Positions 35,777-43,809 of a stretch of 53,340 bases of DNA are shown one piece after another (positions within the stretch are counted from its first letter, which is position 1; each line of letters opens with the position of its first letter). Under the pieces are notes generated by a model. That model was given only the letters and a program-made list of their open reading frames with translations. It searched no databases and was not told the origin of the DNA. Source of the DNA: Curvibacter delicatus NBRC 14919 (lineage in GTDB: Bacteria; Pseudomonadota; Gammaproteobacteria; Burkholderiales; Burkholderiaceae_C); the NCBI RefSeq assembly GCF_001592265.1, contig NZ_BCWP01000026.1, positions 1 through 53,340 of the forward strand, written 5' to 3'. The position numbers were made by a program, and so were the translations under genes.

Positions 35777-36484
35777 TCACGTCCAATGGGCGAACACCAG
35801 ATGGCCGAGCAGCACATCTGGCCGCGGGATATGGTCACGCGCGTGCCGCGTTTCGAAGCCCGATTGCCGAAACTTCAGCGGCCTGACTGTGACGGCAGTC
35901 CCGTCCGGGTGGCGAATCACGCGCAGGAGGCGCACCATCTCCGGTTGCTGGATGGCCCGCACCAGAGCGTCGACTACCGACTTTACATGCTCGGGTTTTT
36001 CGACAAGGCCCACCATGAAGCCGAAGTCCGAGTCGCGCGCGTAGATCGCATTGACGAAGCGGGTCACGCCATCCTTGCAATAGGCCAGGCGCGACTGATT
36101 GCCGCCCGGCTTGAGCTTCATCTTCTTGAACTCGAGAACGAAGTCCAACGGCGGGTCGGTGCGGTCACTAAAGTAGCTGATGTCGGAACGTCCGCGTGCC
36201 TCAAGTACCTTCTTGGCCTCGTCGACGTCGGCTTGTACCGCTTCCGGGGAAAACAGACCGGTGATGCCGTTGCGCATGGCGTTCTTGCGCAGCGAATGCC
36301 CGAAATACTGGGTGATCTTCGGCTCTGGATTGGCAAAGTGCATGTCACCCGGCGGGTTGGCCTGCAACTCCTGCCAATGGGCCACCACGTAGGCCAGAAC
36401 CTGTTCGACGGTGCTTTGCCGCCCGAAGGCGCCTTGCCAACGGACATCCGAGAGAACCTGGTGGTAGCGCGCCGGTGCCTTCAT
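35777..36484 (-). CDS. PD-(D/E)XK-like protein partnered with the methyltransferase (putative restriction subunit)
   Basis: This 235-residue protein is not one I recognise as a named family. A central segment, SDISYFSDRTDPPLDFVLEFKKMK (residues 100-123, written in parts: acidic residues D101, D107, D114, then E118-F-K120), has the spacing of a PD-(D/E)XK nuclease active site inside predicted beta strands. The start codon directly follows the methyltransferase stop (36485), so the two are translationally coupled and probably form one complex. Restriction-type cleavage is inferred, not shown. The last 25 residues are Pro/His-rich and may be altered by a boundary nearby. Confidence 0.65.
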   Translation of the reverse strand: MKAPARYHQVLSDVRWQGAFGRQSTVEQVLAYVVAHWQELQANPPGDMHFANPEPKITQYFGHSLRKNAMRNGITGLFSPEAVQADVDEAKKVLEARGRSDISYFSDRTDPPLDFVLEFKKMKLKPGGNQSRLAYCKDGVTRFVNAIYARDSDFGFMVGLVEKPEHVKSVVDALVRAIQQPEMVRLLRVIRHPDGTAVTVRPLKFRQSGFETRHARDHIPRPDVLLGHLVFAHWT

Positions 36485-39400
36485 TTACTGGATGGAGACG
36501 CCTTGGCGCACGGTCTGGACGATCCGCCAGGCATCCTGGGCTGCGGCGGTGGCTAGCCATAGGCGTCGTACCAGCGGCTTGACGAAGTAGTAATCGCCGC
36601 CGTGGAACAGCAGCAGGTCAGAGGCAACGGTCAGTCCTTCGCTGCCCACTTGGGGAAAAGCATCGGAGCCGCGCAGTTGCTGCAACACATTTTCTACCGC
36701 TGCCGGCGTGGTCGTGCGCTTGGTCCGTCCAGTGGAAAGACCGATCCGCACCACGCCCATGGCGCCGGGCTCGGCCGCTTTCGGGCGGCTGAGTTCTACG
36801 TCGAACTCGCCCTCACCCTGAAGCCGCACGCGCCAAGTTTCCAGTTCGTCGCGCAGCAACCGGGCGTAGGTGTTGTACTCGTTGGCCGCGGGCGGGCGGA
36901 ACAGTTGCAGGCGCAGCCGTTGCAGGCTGCGTGGCAGACGGCTGGGAATAATAAAATCGCAAGTGTCACTCACCACGGTGCGCTCGGTCGCCGACAGCTC
37001 GAAGTAATCGAACAGCAGTTCGTCCATTTCGGCGCGCGCGCGCGCCCACTCGTCGTTCCCTTCCACAACGCGCACCTGTTGGAAAGGCTTGAGCACCTCG
37101 GCCACGCGTTTGACAATCTTGCGGGCATGCGATGGGCTCTTATGCCGCTCCGGCAGCACGAAGGGCAGCTTCTCGATCTCACGCAGCTTCACATGCGGAC
37201 GCTCCATGGTGAGCGAGAAAGAGGTGTAAAAAAGTAGATAGCGCGCTAGCTTTGAGCGCAGGTAGGCTGTAAAAAACAGCATCAGGTCGCTGTCGCCTTC
37301 CTTGTCCACGATGGCCCCCACGCTCTGCATGAAGCAGAACGGTTTGTCGCTGTAGCAGGCCCGCACTTCCAGTGTATGGTTGTGCGCGCCGTCCGGAAAT
37401 AACACACGCACGCCTTCGAAGGCCTGGCCATCGGCTGAGCCAAAGTCCGCTACGGTGGGAATTTCCTTCACAGGGAAATCGTCCAGGTCGCGATGGTTAA
37501 TGAACATGCGATCGCGCGGGAATTTGCTGGCGCCGATCGCGGTGCTCAAGAACTTGTACTTGTGCAGTCGTTTGGAACTGGAAGGCTCTTTGCTGGAGTC
37601 CAGTCGGTGGAAACCCTTGCAGATCACGAAGCGCGCCTTGGGTCCGCGCGACTGGTCCTCGATGGTGCCGTACAGGCGCAGGCGCGCGATCAATGATTCA
37701 TCCAGCTCGTTACCCCAGAAATAAGTACGCAACACCTCCGGATCGTCCGCCGCTGTTAGGGTGTTTAGGCGCTTGCGGTCGAAGCTGTGCGCGGTGAGGC
37801 GTCCGAACGCCAGCGAAATGTCCGCCTTGGGCACCATGTACTCAAAACTCTCGCGCGGCGGGATGCGTTGCGCGTCTTCGACGCGGCGCTCGCCGGTGAA
37901 CACCAGCGTCGGGTGGTCGGCGCCTTCGAACAGCACAAATCGCATGTCCGCGAGGTTGATCAGGCGCTGCGGCGCGACCTCGCAGAACCAATCCTTAAGG
38001 TAGACGCCTGCGGACGCGGCGCCCAACGTCGATACGGGCAACAGCAGGCAGATACGCCCGCCGACCTTCACAACCTCGCTCGCACGCCGGGCGAACGCCA
38101 GGGCGATCTGTCGGCGCGGCAGGGGTGTGTTGAAGCGCTGCATCCACCACCGCTCGTAGGAGCGTTCATCGTCGGCGCGTGGCTCGAACCAGGGCGGATT
38201 GGACAGGATGATGGTCGCGCCACCGGGTTTGGCGATCGCGTTGCGCGCGGAGAAGAAGTCGCCCTGGCCATCGCGTGTCAGAACCGTGCCCATCAGGGGA
38301 GGCAGTTTGACCTCCTGATCGTCCTGCAGGCGAGCGATGTCGCTGGGAGCCAGATCTTCAAGCAGCGCAAGGTAGAGGCTGAACGCGGTAACTTTGCAGG
38401 CAGCCGATGACGTGTCACCTCCCCGGATACCCGCCAGTAGCACGTCCTGGCGTTCCTCGTAGCGCAACTCGCGCTGCAGGCTGGCCCGGCGTGCGCCGAG
38501 CATACGGCGGTAGGCGCTGGTTAGCAGGATACCGCTGCCGCACGCGCCATCCAGAACAACTTCCATCCAGGGCTTATCGACACCGCGGAAGGCCTCGTCG
38601 ACCGCCAGGGCGGCCAGGTGGCGTGGCGTGTAGAAGGCGCCCATCTCGCGCTGGGCGCCGCCCAGAAAGGTTTCGTAGATACCCGACAGAAGCTCCACCG
38701 GGATGAAGTTGAAGTCGTAGGGCCAGAGTGACCGCTGCTGGTCGCGCAGACGTGTGTGGAGCAGGAACTGGGCGAGCAAGTCCAGCACTTCCATAGACAG
38801 GCCGCGCCAGTCCACGTTTGAGCCGCCCTCGATCTCCAGCAGATCACCGTTGAAGTCACTTTTAAGACGCCGAAAAAGGCGGTCCAGGCCACGGCCATCG
38901 CCCGCGTGCAGCAAGTCGAGAAGCTGGCCCACCTTATGGCGCTCGCGGTAGTGGTCGCCCACGATGCCGCGGTGCTCCAGAAAGGACACGAAGATGCACT
39001 TGCCAAGCAGCAGCTGCGCCTGCTCCTGCGACAGATCAAAACCCATCAGCTTATCAACCGCCACGTCTAGGTTGTCCTGCATGACGCGGTCGACACGATG
39101 GGCGCGGTTGAACCATTCGGGCAGACGGCTGGCAATGTCCCCGCGCGCGACCTCCGCCGCGGAGAAGCGCCCTTCGGCATTGGCTTGATCAAGCGCCAGG
39201 GTGGAGTCGGCCCGCAGATCGCGCGCAGCGGGATAAGGCACGGCCTCGCGCCCCCTCACGATTACGACGATGGAAACCAGGTTCTGGTTCCATATCTTGC
39301 TGCGCACCTCGTCGATGAACCGTGCATCTAGCGGTTGGCTGCCATCCGGCTCCACGAAACACACCGCAGGCACCTGGTCGACCTCGAACACCGCCGAACC

Positions 39401-39544
39401 TGAGGCCCCCGGCGTGCGCAGCATTAGGTCGATTTCGCGCGCGTAAGGGTGGTCCGAACGAACATCGCCCGGCGTGCGATGGACGACGCCCACCGAGCCG
39501 TCATAGCCCAGTGTCTGCAGCCAGTCGTCGATTGCCGCTTTCAT
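36485..39544 (-). CDS. large N6-adenine DNA methyltransferase (type II/IIG-like)
   Basis: A 1019-residue protein. Residues 1-110 form an N-terminal domain of the type seen in Eco57I-like modification enzymes. A helical region follows, then YTPRHLAALAVDEA (305-318), SAM-binding motif DGACGSGIL (332-340) and catalytic NPPW (449-452) for adenine N6 methylation. The C-terminal 450 residues probably include target recognition. The N-terminal domain lacks a clear nuclease ExK, so cutting may depend on the 235-residue partner encoded next. It is divergent from a BrxR/CapW-type regulator with a shared operator. Confidence 0.85.
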   Translation of the reverse strand: MKAAIDDWLQTLGYDGSVGVVHRTPGDVRSDHPYAREIDLMLRTPGASGSAVFEVDQVPAVCFVEPDGSQPLDARFIDEVRSKIWNQNLVSIVVIVRGREAVPYPAARDLRADSTLALDQANAEGRFSAAEVARGDIASRLPEWFNRAHRVDRVMQDNLDVAVDKLMGFDLSQEQAQLLLGKCIFVSFLEHRGIVGDHYRERHKVGQLLDLLHAGDGRGLDRLFRRLKSDFNGDLLEIEGGSNVDWRGLSMEVLDLLAQFLLHTRLRDQQRSLWPYDFNFIPVELLSGIYETFLGGAQREMGAFYTPRHLAALAVDEAFRGVDKPWMEVVLDGACGSGILLTSAYRRMLGARRASLQRELRYEERQDVLLAGIRGGDTSSAACKVTAFSLYLALLEDLAPSDIARLQDDQEVKLPPLMGTVLTRDGQGDFFSARNAIAKPGGATIILSNPPWFEPRADDERSYERWWMQRFNTPLPRRQIALAFARRASEVVKVGGRICLLLPVSTLGAASAGVYLKDWFCEVAPQRLINLADMRFVLFEGADHPTLVFTGERRVEDAQRIPPRESFEYMVPKADISLAFGRLTAHSFDRKRLNTLTAADDPEVLRTYFWGNELDESLIARLRLYGTIEDQSRGPKARFVICKGFHRLDSSKEPSSSKRLHKYKFLSTAIGASKFPRDRMFINHRDLDDFPVKEIPTVADFGSADGQAFEGVRVLFPDGAHNHTLEVRACYSDKPFCFMQSVGAIVDKEGDSDLMLFFTAYLRSKLARYLLFYTSFSLTMERPHVKLREIEKLPFVLPERHKSPSHARKIVKRVAEVLKPFQQVRVVEGNDEWARARAEMDELLFDYFELSATERTVVSDTCDFIIPSRLPRSLQRLRLQLFRPPAANEYNTYARLLRDELETWRVRLQGEGEFDVELSRPKAAEPGAMGVVRIGLSTGRTKRTTTPAAVENVLQQLRGSDAFPQVGSEGLTVASDLLLFHGGDYYFVKPLVRRLWLATAAAQDAWRIVQTVRQGVSIQ

Positions 39545-39575
39545 ATGGGTTCCACCATATCAGAAATACTATCTT

Positions 39576-39594
39576 CACGCAATCATATTGCGTG
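39576..39594. promoter_or_regulatory. predicted operator of the WYL regulator
   Basis: A perfect inverted repeat CACGCAAT-CAT-ATTGCGTG lies in the 94-base gap between the methyltransferase and the divergent WYL gene. BrxR and CapW regulators bind inverted repeats in such promoters and repress the defence genes. Confidence 0.7.
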
Positions 39595-39638
39595 GATTAA
39601 CAAAAATAGGTAAGCTAATTAAAAAATGTAGGTGTCGA

Positions 39639-40550
39639 ATGACCACAGATTTCAACGTCGACAAGTTGCGTTTCGCGCAGCGGCAACGCCTGACCTTCAT
39701 TGAGTCAGTGGCTTTTTGGGAAGGCCGCGTGGACCGCCCGCGCGTGTCCAGCGTCTTCAACGTCAGCGAAAACCACGTCACCAAGGATTTCCGGCTGTAC
39801 AAGGACGCGTTCCCGGGCAACCTGCAGTACGACGAGACCGCCCGGGCCTATCGCCCTACCCGCAAGTTCAAACCGCATATCGGCAAGGGCTCAGCCGAGG
39901 AATATCTGGCGCTGCTGCGCGCGCAGGCCGAGAAGAACGAGGGAGTGATGGTGCCTGCGGGCACGACGGCGGTAACAACCGATGCTGTTCCTCCACTGCG
40001 TGGCCGGCTCGAAGCGGCGATCCTGAATGCCGTCACCCGGGCCATCTCGTCGCAGACGGGCTTGACAGTGAGTTACCAGTCGCGCAGCCGAGCCGAGCCG
40101 AGCGCGCGCAAGGTCTGGCCACACGCATTGCTATTCAGCGGCACACGCTGGCACGCCCGCGCCTACGACGAAGAACGCAATACGTTCATCGATCTGGTGC
40201 TACAGCGCATCCTCACGGCGACCGCACTAAATGCGGCCACGCCACGCCCATCTTCCGAAGACAAGGCTTGGGCGCGTTGGGTGGAAATTGATGTCGTCCC
40301 GAGCAGGGCGCTATCGGCCAGCCAGGCCGAAGTCGTGGCCCGCGAGTTCGGCATGAACCAGGCCGGACGCGGTTGGGTGTGGAGAGCGCGTATGCGCGAA
40401 TGCCTAGTTGGCTACTTCATCTACCTGCACAGGCTAGACTTGAAGTCCGACCCTCAGCGTCTGATCGAGCTGAAGGACCCGGCACTCGCGCAACGCTACT
40501 TGATGCCGCGCGGGGGCAGTGATGACAACATTTCCAAAGCGACCGCCTGA
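39639..40550 (+). CDS. BrxR/CapW-like WYL-domain transcriptional regulator
   Basis: A 303-residue regulator. The N-terminal winged helix (about 8-75) reads LRFAQRQRLTFIESVAFWEG, then RPRVSSVFNVSENHVTKDF, followed by a FKPHIG linker, as in BrxR of BREX and CapW of CBASS. The WYL domain (about 140-210) has WPHALLFSGTRWHARAYD and a C-terminal WCX-like region follows. These proteins repress phage-defence operons until a signal is sensed. The ATG at 39639 fits the family start. Its 3' end overlaps the convergent transposase-like gene by 55 bases. Confidence 0.85.
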   Translation: MTTDFNVDKLRFAQRQRLTFIESVAFWEGRVDRPRVSSVFNVSENHVTKDFRLYKDAFPGNLQYDETARAYRPTRKFKPHIGKGSAEEYLALLRAQAEKNEGVMVPAGTTAVTTDAVPPLRGRLEAAILNAVTRAISSQTGLTVSYQSRSRAEPSARKVWPHALLFSGTRWHARAYDEERNTFIDLVLQRILTATALNAATPRPSSEDKAWARWVEIDVVPSRALSASQAEVVAREFGMNQAGRGWVWRARMRECLVGYFIYLHRLDLKSDPQRLIELKDPALAQRYLMPRGGSDDNISKATA

Positions 40551-42175
40551 TCAGTCAAGCCCAGACGCATGGCGGGCGTCCTGCCATCCTGCCCGGGCAG
40601 GCTGTAGTTGTAATAAGCGCGGAAGATATGCAGCAGTTGCTGGACCACGAGCGGGCTGTACGCTGAGTAGCCATGCCATCCACGCTGGGCATTATTACGA
40701 GTTTGTAATGGACGCTCCAACACTGACAGGCGTCGACGCACCTGCATGAAGAACTTGTCGATGCCGCGCAGCGATGCGCGCATGGTCAGGCGTGCCAGGT
40801 GTTCCAACTCCAGGTCACCAAAATCCGTGAGGTACAGCAACTCCTTGCTCGGGTCAGCCATGTCGGACAGCGGGTACTCAAACCAGCCGGCCGGGTTCTT
40901 GGCACGGTGGTGGCGCAACTGGTCGACCACGTAGTGCAGCCGAACAGACTCCCTCTCAGGAACGTTGGCGCGCGCGGCGTAGCGGTCCAGATCACGGCTG
41001 ACCTGAGCGATCAGCAGCTTCTTCTTGTCTACTGAAAGGTCCTTGCCGGTCTTGACCAGAAACACGTCGCAGCGGCGTGCAAGGATCTCTTCGCAAAACG
41101 CGGCGAGACAAGCAGTATCGAGCGCCGGGTCGCGGTCCACGAACAGACGCACCCGCTCTACCGTTTGTAGCATTTTTCTCAGATGCACCATCAGCGCGAA
41201 GTACAGCACTTCGAGCTTGACTTGCATGCCGCCGTTGGGCGCCTTGAGGTCGGCAGGTAAGGTCGCTTCATTTTCCTCTGGCGCGTCGATGTCCTGGTAG
41301 TCACGTCGCAGCCACAGGCGGGCATAGTGACGGTGGACTGGCGGGACGAGGTAATCGCCTCGCGCGATGGCATCGGCTTCTACATCCTCGGGATTGCAAT
41401 CGGGATCGAAGTTCAGCTGCATGGCCAGGACATAACCGGACTCATTCTCCGCCGCGCCCACGGCTCCCAAAGTCGTATAACGACGATCCAGCTGACTGCC
41501 CCAGTTAAGCACATGATCCTGGCGGTCCACGCTGATGTATGCTCGATTCAGCGGAACCTCGCCGGCGGCGATGCGACGCTCATGCTTGGCACTGAAGTCG
41601 CTGGCTACCGCCGCCAGGTAGCCAAGCTTGCTGTACAAAGTGGCCGGGTTGAGATCCAAGACCTCGCAGATGCGGCGCATGGGGACTTTGTTAACCACCA
41701 GTTTGAGCACGTCGACATTTACTTCCGGGCGCCTTTGGGTGCGCAGGGGCGAGCCGCCTGTGAGCGTCGAGCCGCAGCCCTTGCAGCGGTAGCGCGGCTC
41801 GCCGGCAGCGGTGCGTCCGTACTTCTGATAGCGCTCTGGATGCTCATCTACGCTCATGCCGAAAGCAGCGCATAGCGGCGTGGCGCAGGAAGTCCGCGCG
41901 GCGCGCAGGCGGTGTGGGTCGAGCCGAATGACCTCCTGCGCGATCGCCAAGTTGCTGCGCAGCGCCGAACTGCGCTGGCAAAAGTGGCACGTAAGCTGCC
42001 GCAGGCTGCGGCGCCCGCCGATCACCCGATAAGGGTCCTGCGAGGCATTGACCCTCCCCTCGGGTGCCTGCGCTGCAGGAATCCCGAAGTTCGGACACGT
42101 TGGCGTCTTGCAGTGGTTAACCTGGATGCCGCCGACCTCGAATGGAATCCGGGGATGTTGCTTGGGCTGGCTCAC
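40496..42175 (-). CDS. zinc-ribbon DDE transposase-like protein
   Basis: This protein of about 560 residues begins with two tandem zinc-ribbon units, each C-x4-C then C-x2-C (CKTPTC/CHFC and CATPLC/CKGC). A helix-turn-helix-like region (VPMRRICEVLDLNPATLYSKL) follows, then an RNase-H-like domain with acidic positions in ISVDRQDHVLNW, RLFVDRDPALD and SVLERPLQTRNN. The end, YYNY then TPAMRLGL, is typical of transposases. I find no matching terminal inverted repeats. GTG at 42175 is listed; GTG at 42247 is also open but lies inside a palindrome. Confidence 0.6.
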   Translation of the reverse strand: MSQPKQHPRIPFEVGGIQVNHCKTPTCPNFGIPAAQAPEGRVNASQDPYRVIGGRRSLRQLTCHFCQRSSALRSNLAIAQEVIRLDPHRLRAARTSCATPLCAAFGMSVDEHPERYQKYGRTAAGEPRYRCKGCGSTLTGGSPLRTQRRPEVNVDVLKLVVNKVPMRRICEVLDLNPATLYSKLGYLAAVASDFSAKHERRIAAGEVPLNRAYISVDRQDHVLNWGSQLDRRYTTLGAVGAAENESGYVLAMQLNFDPDCNPEDVEADAIARGDYLVPPVHRHYARLWLRRDYQDIDAPEENEATLPADLKAPNGGMQVKLEVLYFALMVHLRKMLQTVERVRLFVDRDPALDTACLAAFCEEILARRCDVFLVKTGKDLSVDKKKLLIAQVSRDLDRYAARANVPERESVRLHYVVDQLRHHRAKNPAGWFEYPLSDMADPSKELLYLTDFGDLELEHLARLTMRASLRGIDKFFMQVRRRLSVLERPLQTRNNAQRGWHGYSAYSPLVVQQLLHIFRAYYNYSLPGQDGRTPAMRLGLTDQAVALEMLSSLPPRGIK

Positions 42176-42230
42176 GACGGTACATTTTACCCAGCGCTGC
42201 TGATGGTGCTGTGCCGCCAGAGAATGGCAG

Positions 42231-42275
42231 CTAGGGCCTGTTCGCACTTGAGAAATTAGTGTGAAGAGGCCCTAG
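42231..42275. repeat. 45-base imperfect palindrome upstream of the transposase-like gene
   Basis: Two 18-base arms, CTAGGGCCTGTTCGCACT and its near reverse complement, pair with two mismatches around a 9-base loop. No T-run follows on either strand. The arms resemble insertion-sequence ends meeting head to head, but no second copy is seen at the other side of the gene. Confidence 0.7.
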
Positions 42276-42503
42276 CCGTAAACACTGGATGTTTCCTATC
42301 GCCGAGGGCTCTCACTCGGTCCAGTCCCTGCCGGCCTACCTGGAGCGCGCTATCGCCATACCTGACGCGATTCGAGCATTTTGGAGTCGCGGCTGGAATT
42401 CGAAGCGATCAAAGCTCAAGAAGCCGATACAAACGAATAGGAAGAAATACGAGTCAGTCGGCTATCTGCGGCACCGTCTCGGGAGATAGGTGCCTCCAAA
42501 AGG
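42276..42503. other. intergenic stretch without a supported gene
   Basis: Between the palindrome and the minus-strand terminator the only frame is a 66-codon plus-strand frame (42289-42489). It is basic at its C-terminus, without a ribosome site or recognisable motif. Nothing else is seen. Confidence 0.3.
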
Positions 42504-42528
42504 AAAAAAGGCCACATTTCTGCGGCCT
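42504..42528 (-). terminator. rho-independent terminator (minus strand)
   Basis: Read on the minus strand, AGGCCGC and GTGGCCT form a 7-pair stem (one G-U) around AGAAAT, followed by a run of U. It would end transcripts coming from the SQR-like gene or from the gene remnant just upstream. Confidence 0.8.
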
Positions 42529-42537
42529 CTCAACACT

Positions 42538-42621
42538 TTACTTGAACGCCTCGGGCATCCAGCCGGGCTTCTGAACTGCACTGTTGACGGCAATGGCCCT
42601 ATTCAACGAAGCAGCGTAGCT
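42538..42621 (-). pseudogene. possible gene tail cut at the island edge
   Basis: An open frame of 27 codons ends in VQKPGWMPEAFK and a TAA, 10 bases before a good terminator. The composition looks like the natural C-terminus of a protein, but a stop upstream at 42622-42624 and the absence of a start suggest that only the tail remains. The family is not recognised. Confidence 0.3.
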
Positions 42622-42651
42622 CTAAGAAAGTATCGTGACAAGAAGTGACGC

Positions 42652-43788
42652 TCAGCGGTACTGCTTCAGGTAGATACCTTCAAACCAGCGCTTGGCCCAG
42701 TGGAACAGACGGCTGGGCGGCAGAATGAAGTTGCGCGCCGGTGTGCGCCACACCAGTGTCCCTTGGCTGATGGCATCGATGATGCAGATGAGCTCGACCT
42801 TGAAGGTGGCATCCGGCGTCTGGCCACGCAACCCCGCCAGCACGTTCTGCGCTGCAGCGGCGGCCTGCAGGTCGGCCATGTGCGCTTGTTTGGGCATCCA
42901 GTCGGGACCGGGAAAGCTGCCGGAATCACCCACCACATACACGTGCTGCGCGCCTTCAACGCGGCATAACGCGTCCGCCTTGAGCAGGCCGCCGGGTGAA
43001 CGCGCCAGCTCGGTCTGGTCAAACCACAGGTTGCCCGTCATGCCGGGCATGAAGAGAATCAGGTTGGCGGCAAACTCGCCGCCTTCGGTGATCACTTTGT
43101 CTGACTCGAAGCGCACCATCTTGTGGCCCAGGTGGGTTCGGATGTTGCGCCGTGTCATCTCGTCCAGCAGGTGCTGCACGGCCTTGGGGCCGAGGCGGTT
43201 GCCCGGCTCCTTCGACGGGTTGAAGAACACCAGCTCGAACTTGTCACGGCGCCCCTCGCGCTTGAGTTGTTCGTCAATGCCGAACAGGAACTCGAACATC
43301 GGCCCGCCGCGCACTGCACTTTGCTCGTTCGGATTGCCTGCAAAGCCCACTGCAATGGTGCCGCCCTGCATGGATTGCAGGCGATCGCGAATCTGCTCCG
43401 CGGCGGCGATACCCTCGCACGGTGTGATGGCGTGTTCGATGCCCGGCAGCTTCTTGATGAAACGCCCCCCGCTGGCAATCACCAGTGCGTCGTTCTGCAC
43501 TTCACCCGCCGTGGTGTCCACCACGCGGCCGCCTTCACGCAGACCGGTCACCTCGGCGACGAGATGGCGCACTTTCATGCGTGCAAAGAAATTGGCCAGT
43601 GGCACCACCAGCTGCTCGCGAGTGCGCAAACCGCATGGAATCCAGATGATGCCCGGCAGGTAGTGCAGCTCGGCACGTGGCGCGATCAGCGTGATGTCAA
43701 CCGTCTTGTCGCGCTGGCGGATCTCACGTACGGTGGACAAGGCGCCGAAGCCGGTACCGATGATGGTGATGCGTTTGGGTGTGCTCAT
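42652..43788 (-). CDS. sulfide:quinone oxidoreductase-like flavoprotein
   Basis: A 378-residue FAD protein of the SQR/FCSD/NDH-2 superfamily: ITIIGTGFGALSTVREI is the FAD-binding N-terminus, and VYVVGDSGSFPGPDWMPKQAHMA is the second FAD motif. Cys124 and Cys335 match two of the three redox cysteines of SQR, but the position of the central one (before GP-x-x-E-F) is Arg160. A basic aromatic C-terminus could anchor it to the membrane. It may oxidize sulfide or another donor to quinone. The ATG at 43788 has AGGAA upstream. Confidence 0.75.
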   Translation of the reverse strand: MSTPKRITIIGTGFGALSTVREIRQRDKTVDITLIAPRAELHYLPGIIWIPCGLRTREQLVVPLANFFARMKVRHLVAEVTGLREGGRVVDTTAGEVQNDALVIASGGRFIKKLPGIEHAITPCEGIAAAEQIRDRLQSMQGGTIAVGFAGNPNEQSAVRGGPMFEFLFGIDEQLKREGRRDKFELVFFNPSKEPGNRLGPKAVQHLLDEMTRRNIRTHLGHKMVRFESDKVITEGGEFAANLILFMPGMTGNLWFDQTELARSPGGLLKADALCRVEGAQHVYVVGDSGSFPGPDWMPKQAHMADLQAAAAAQNVLAGLRGQTPDATFKVELICIIDAISQGTLVWRTPARNFILPPSRLFHWAKRWFEGIYLKQYR

Positions 43789-43809
43789 GCTTTCATTCCT
43801 CATTGGAAA

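Noticed and set aside
35263-35838. 191-codon minus-strand frame opposite the metR remnant
   Set aside because: The opposite strand matches MetR clearly, and this frame is Ser/Arg-rich with no motif.
35777-42247. A canonical BREX, DISARM or CBASS system
   Set aside because: The required partners (PglZ/BrxC, DrmA/DrmB or a cyclase with effector) are absent; only the regulator type and a methyltransferase are shared with such systems.
42289-42489. 66-codon plus-strand frame in the gap before the SQR-like gene
   Set aside because: No ribosome site, no motif, and no homology that I recognise.
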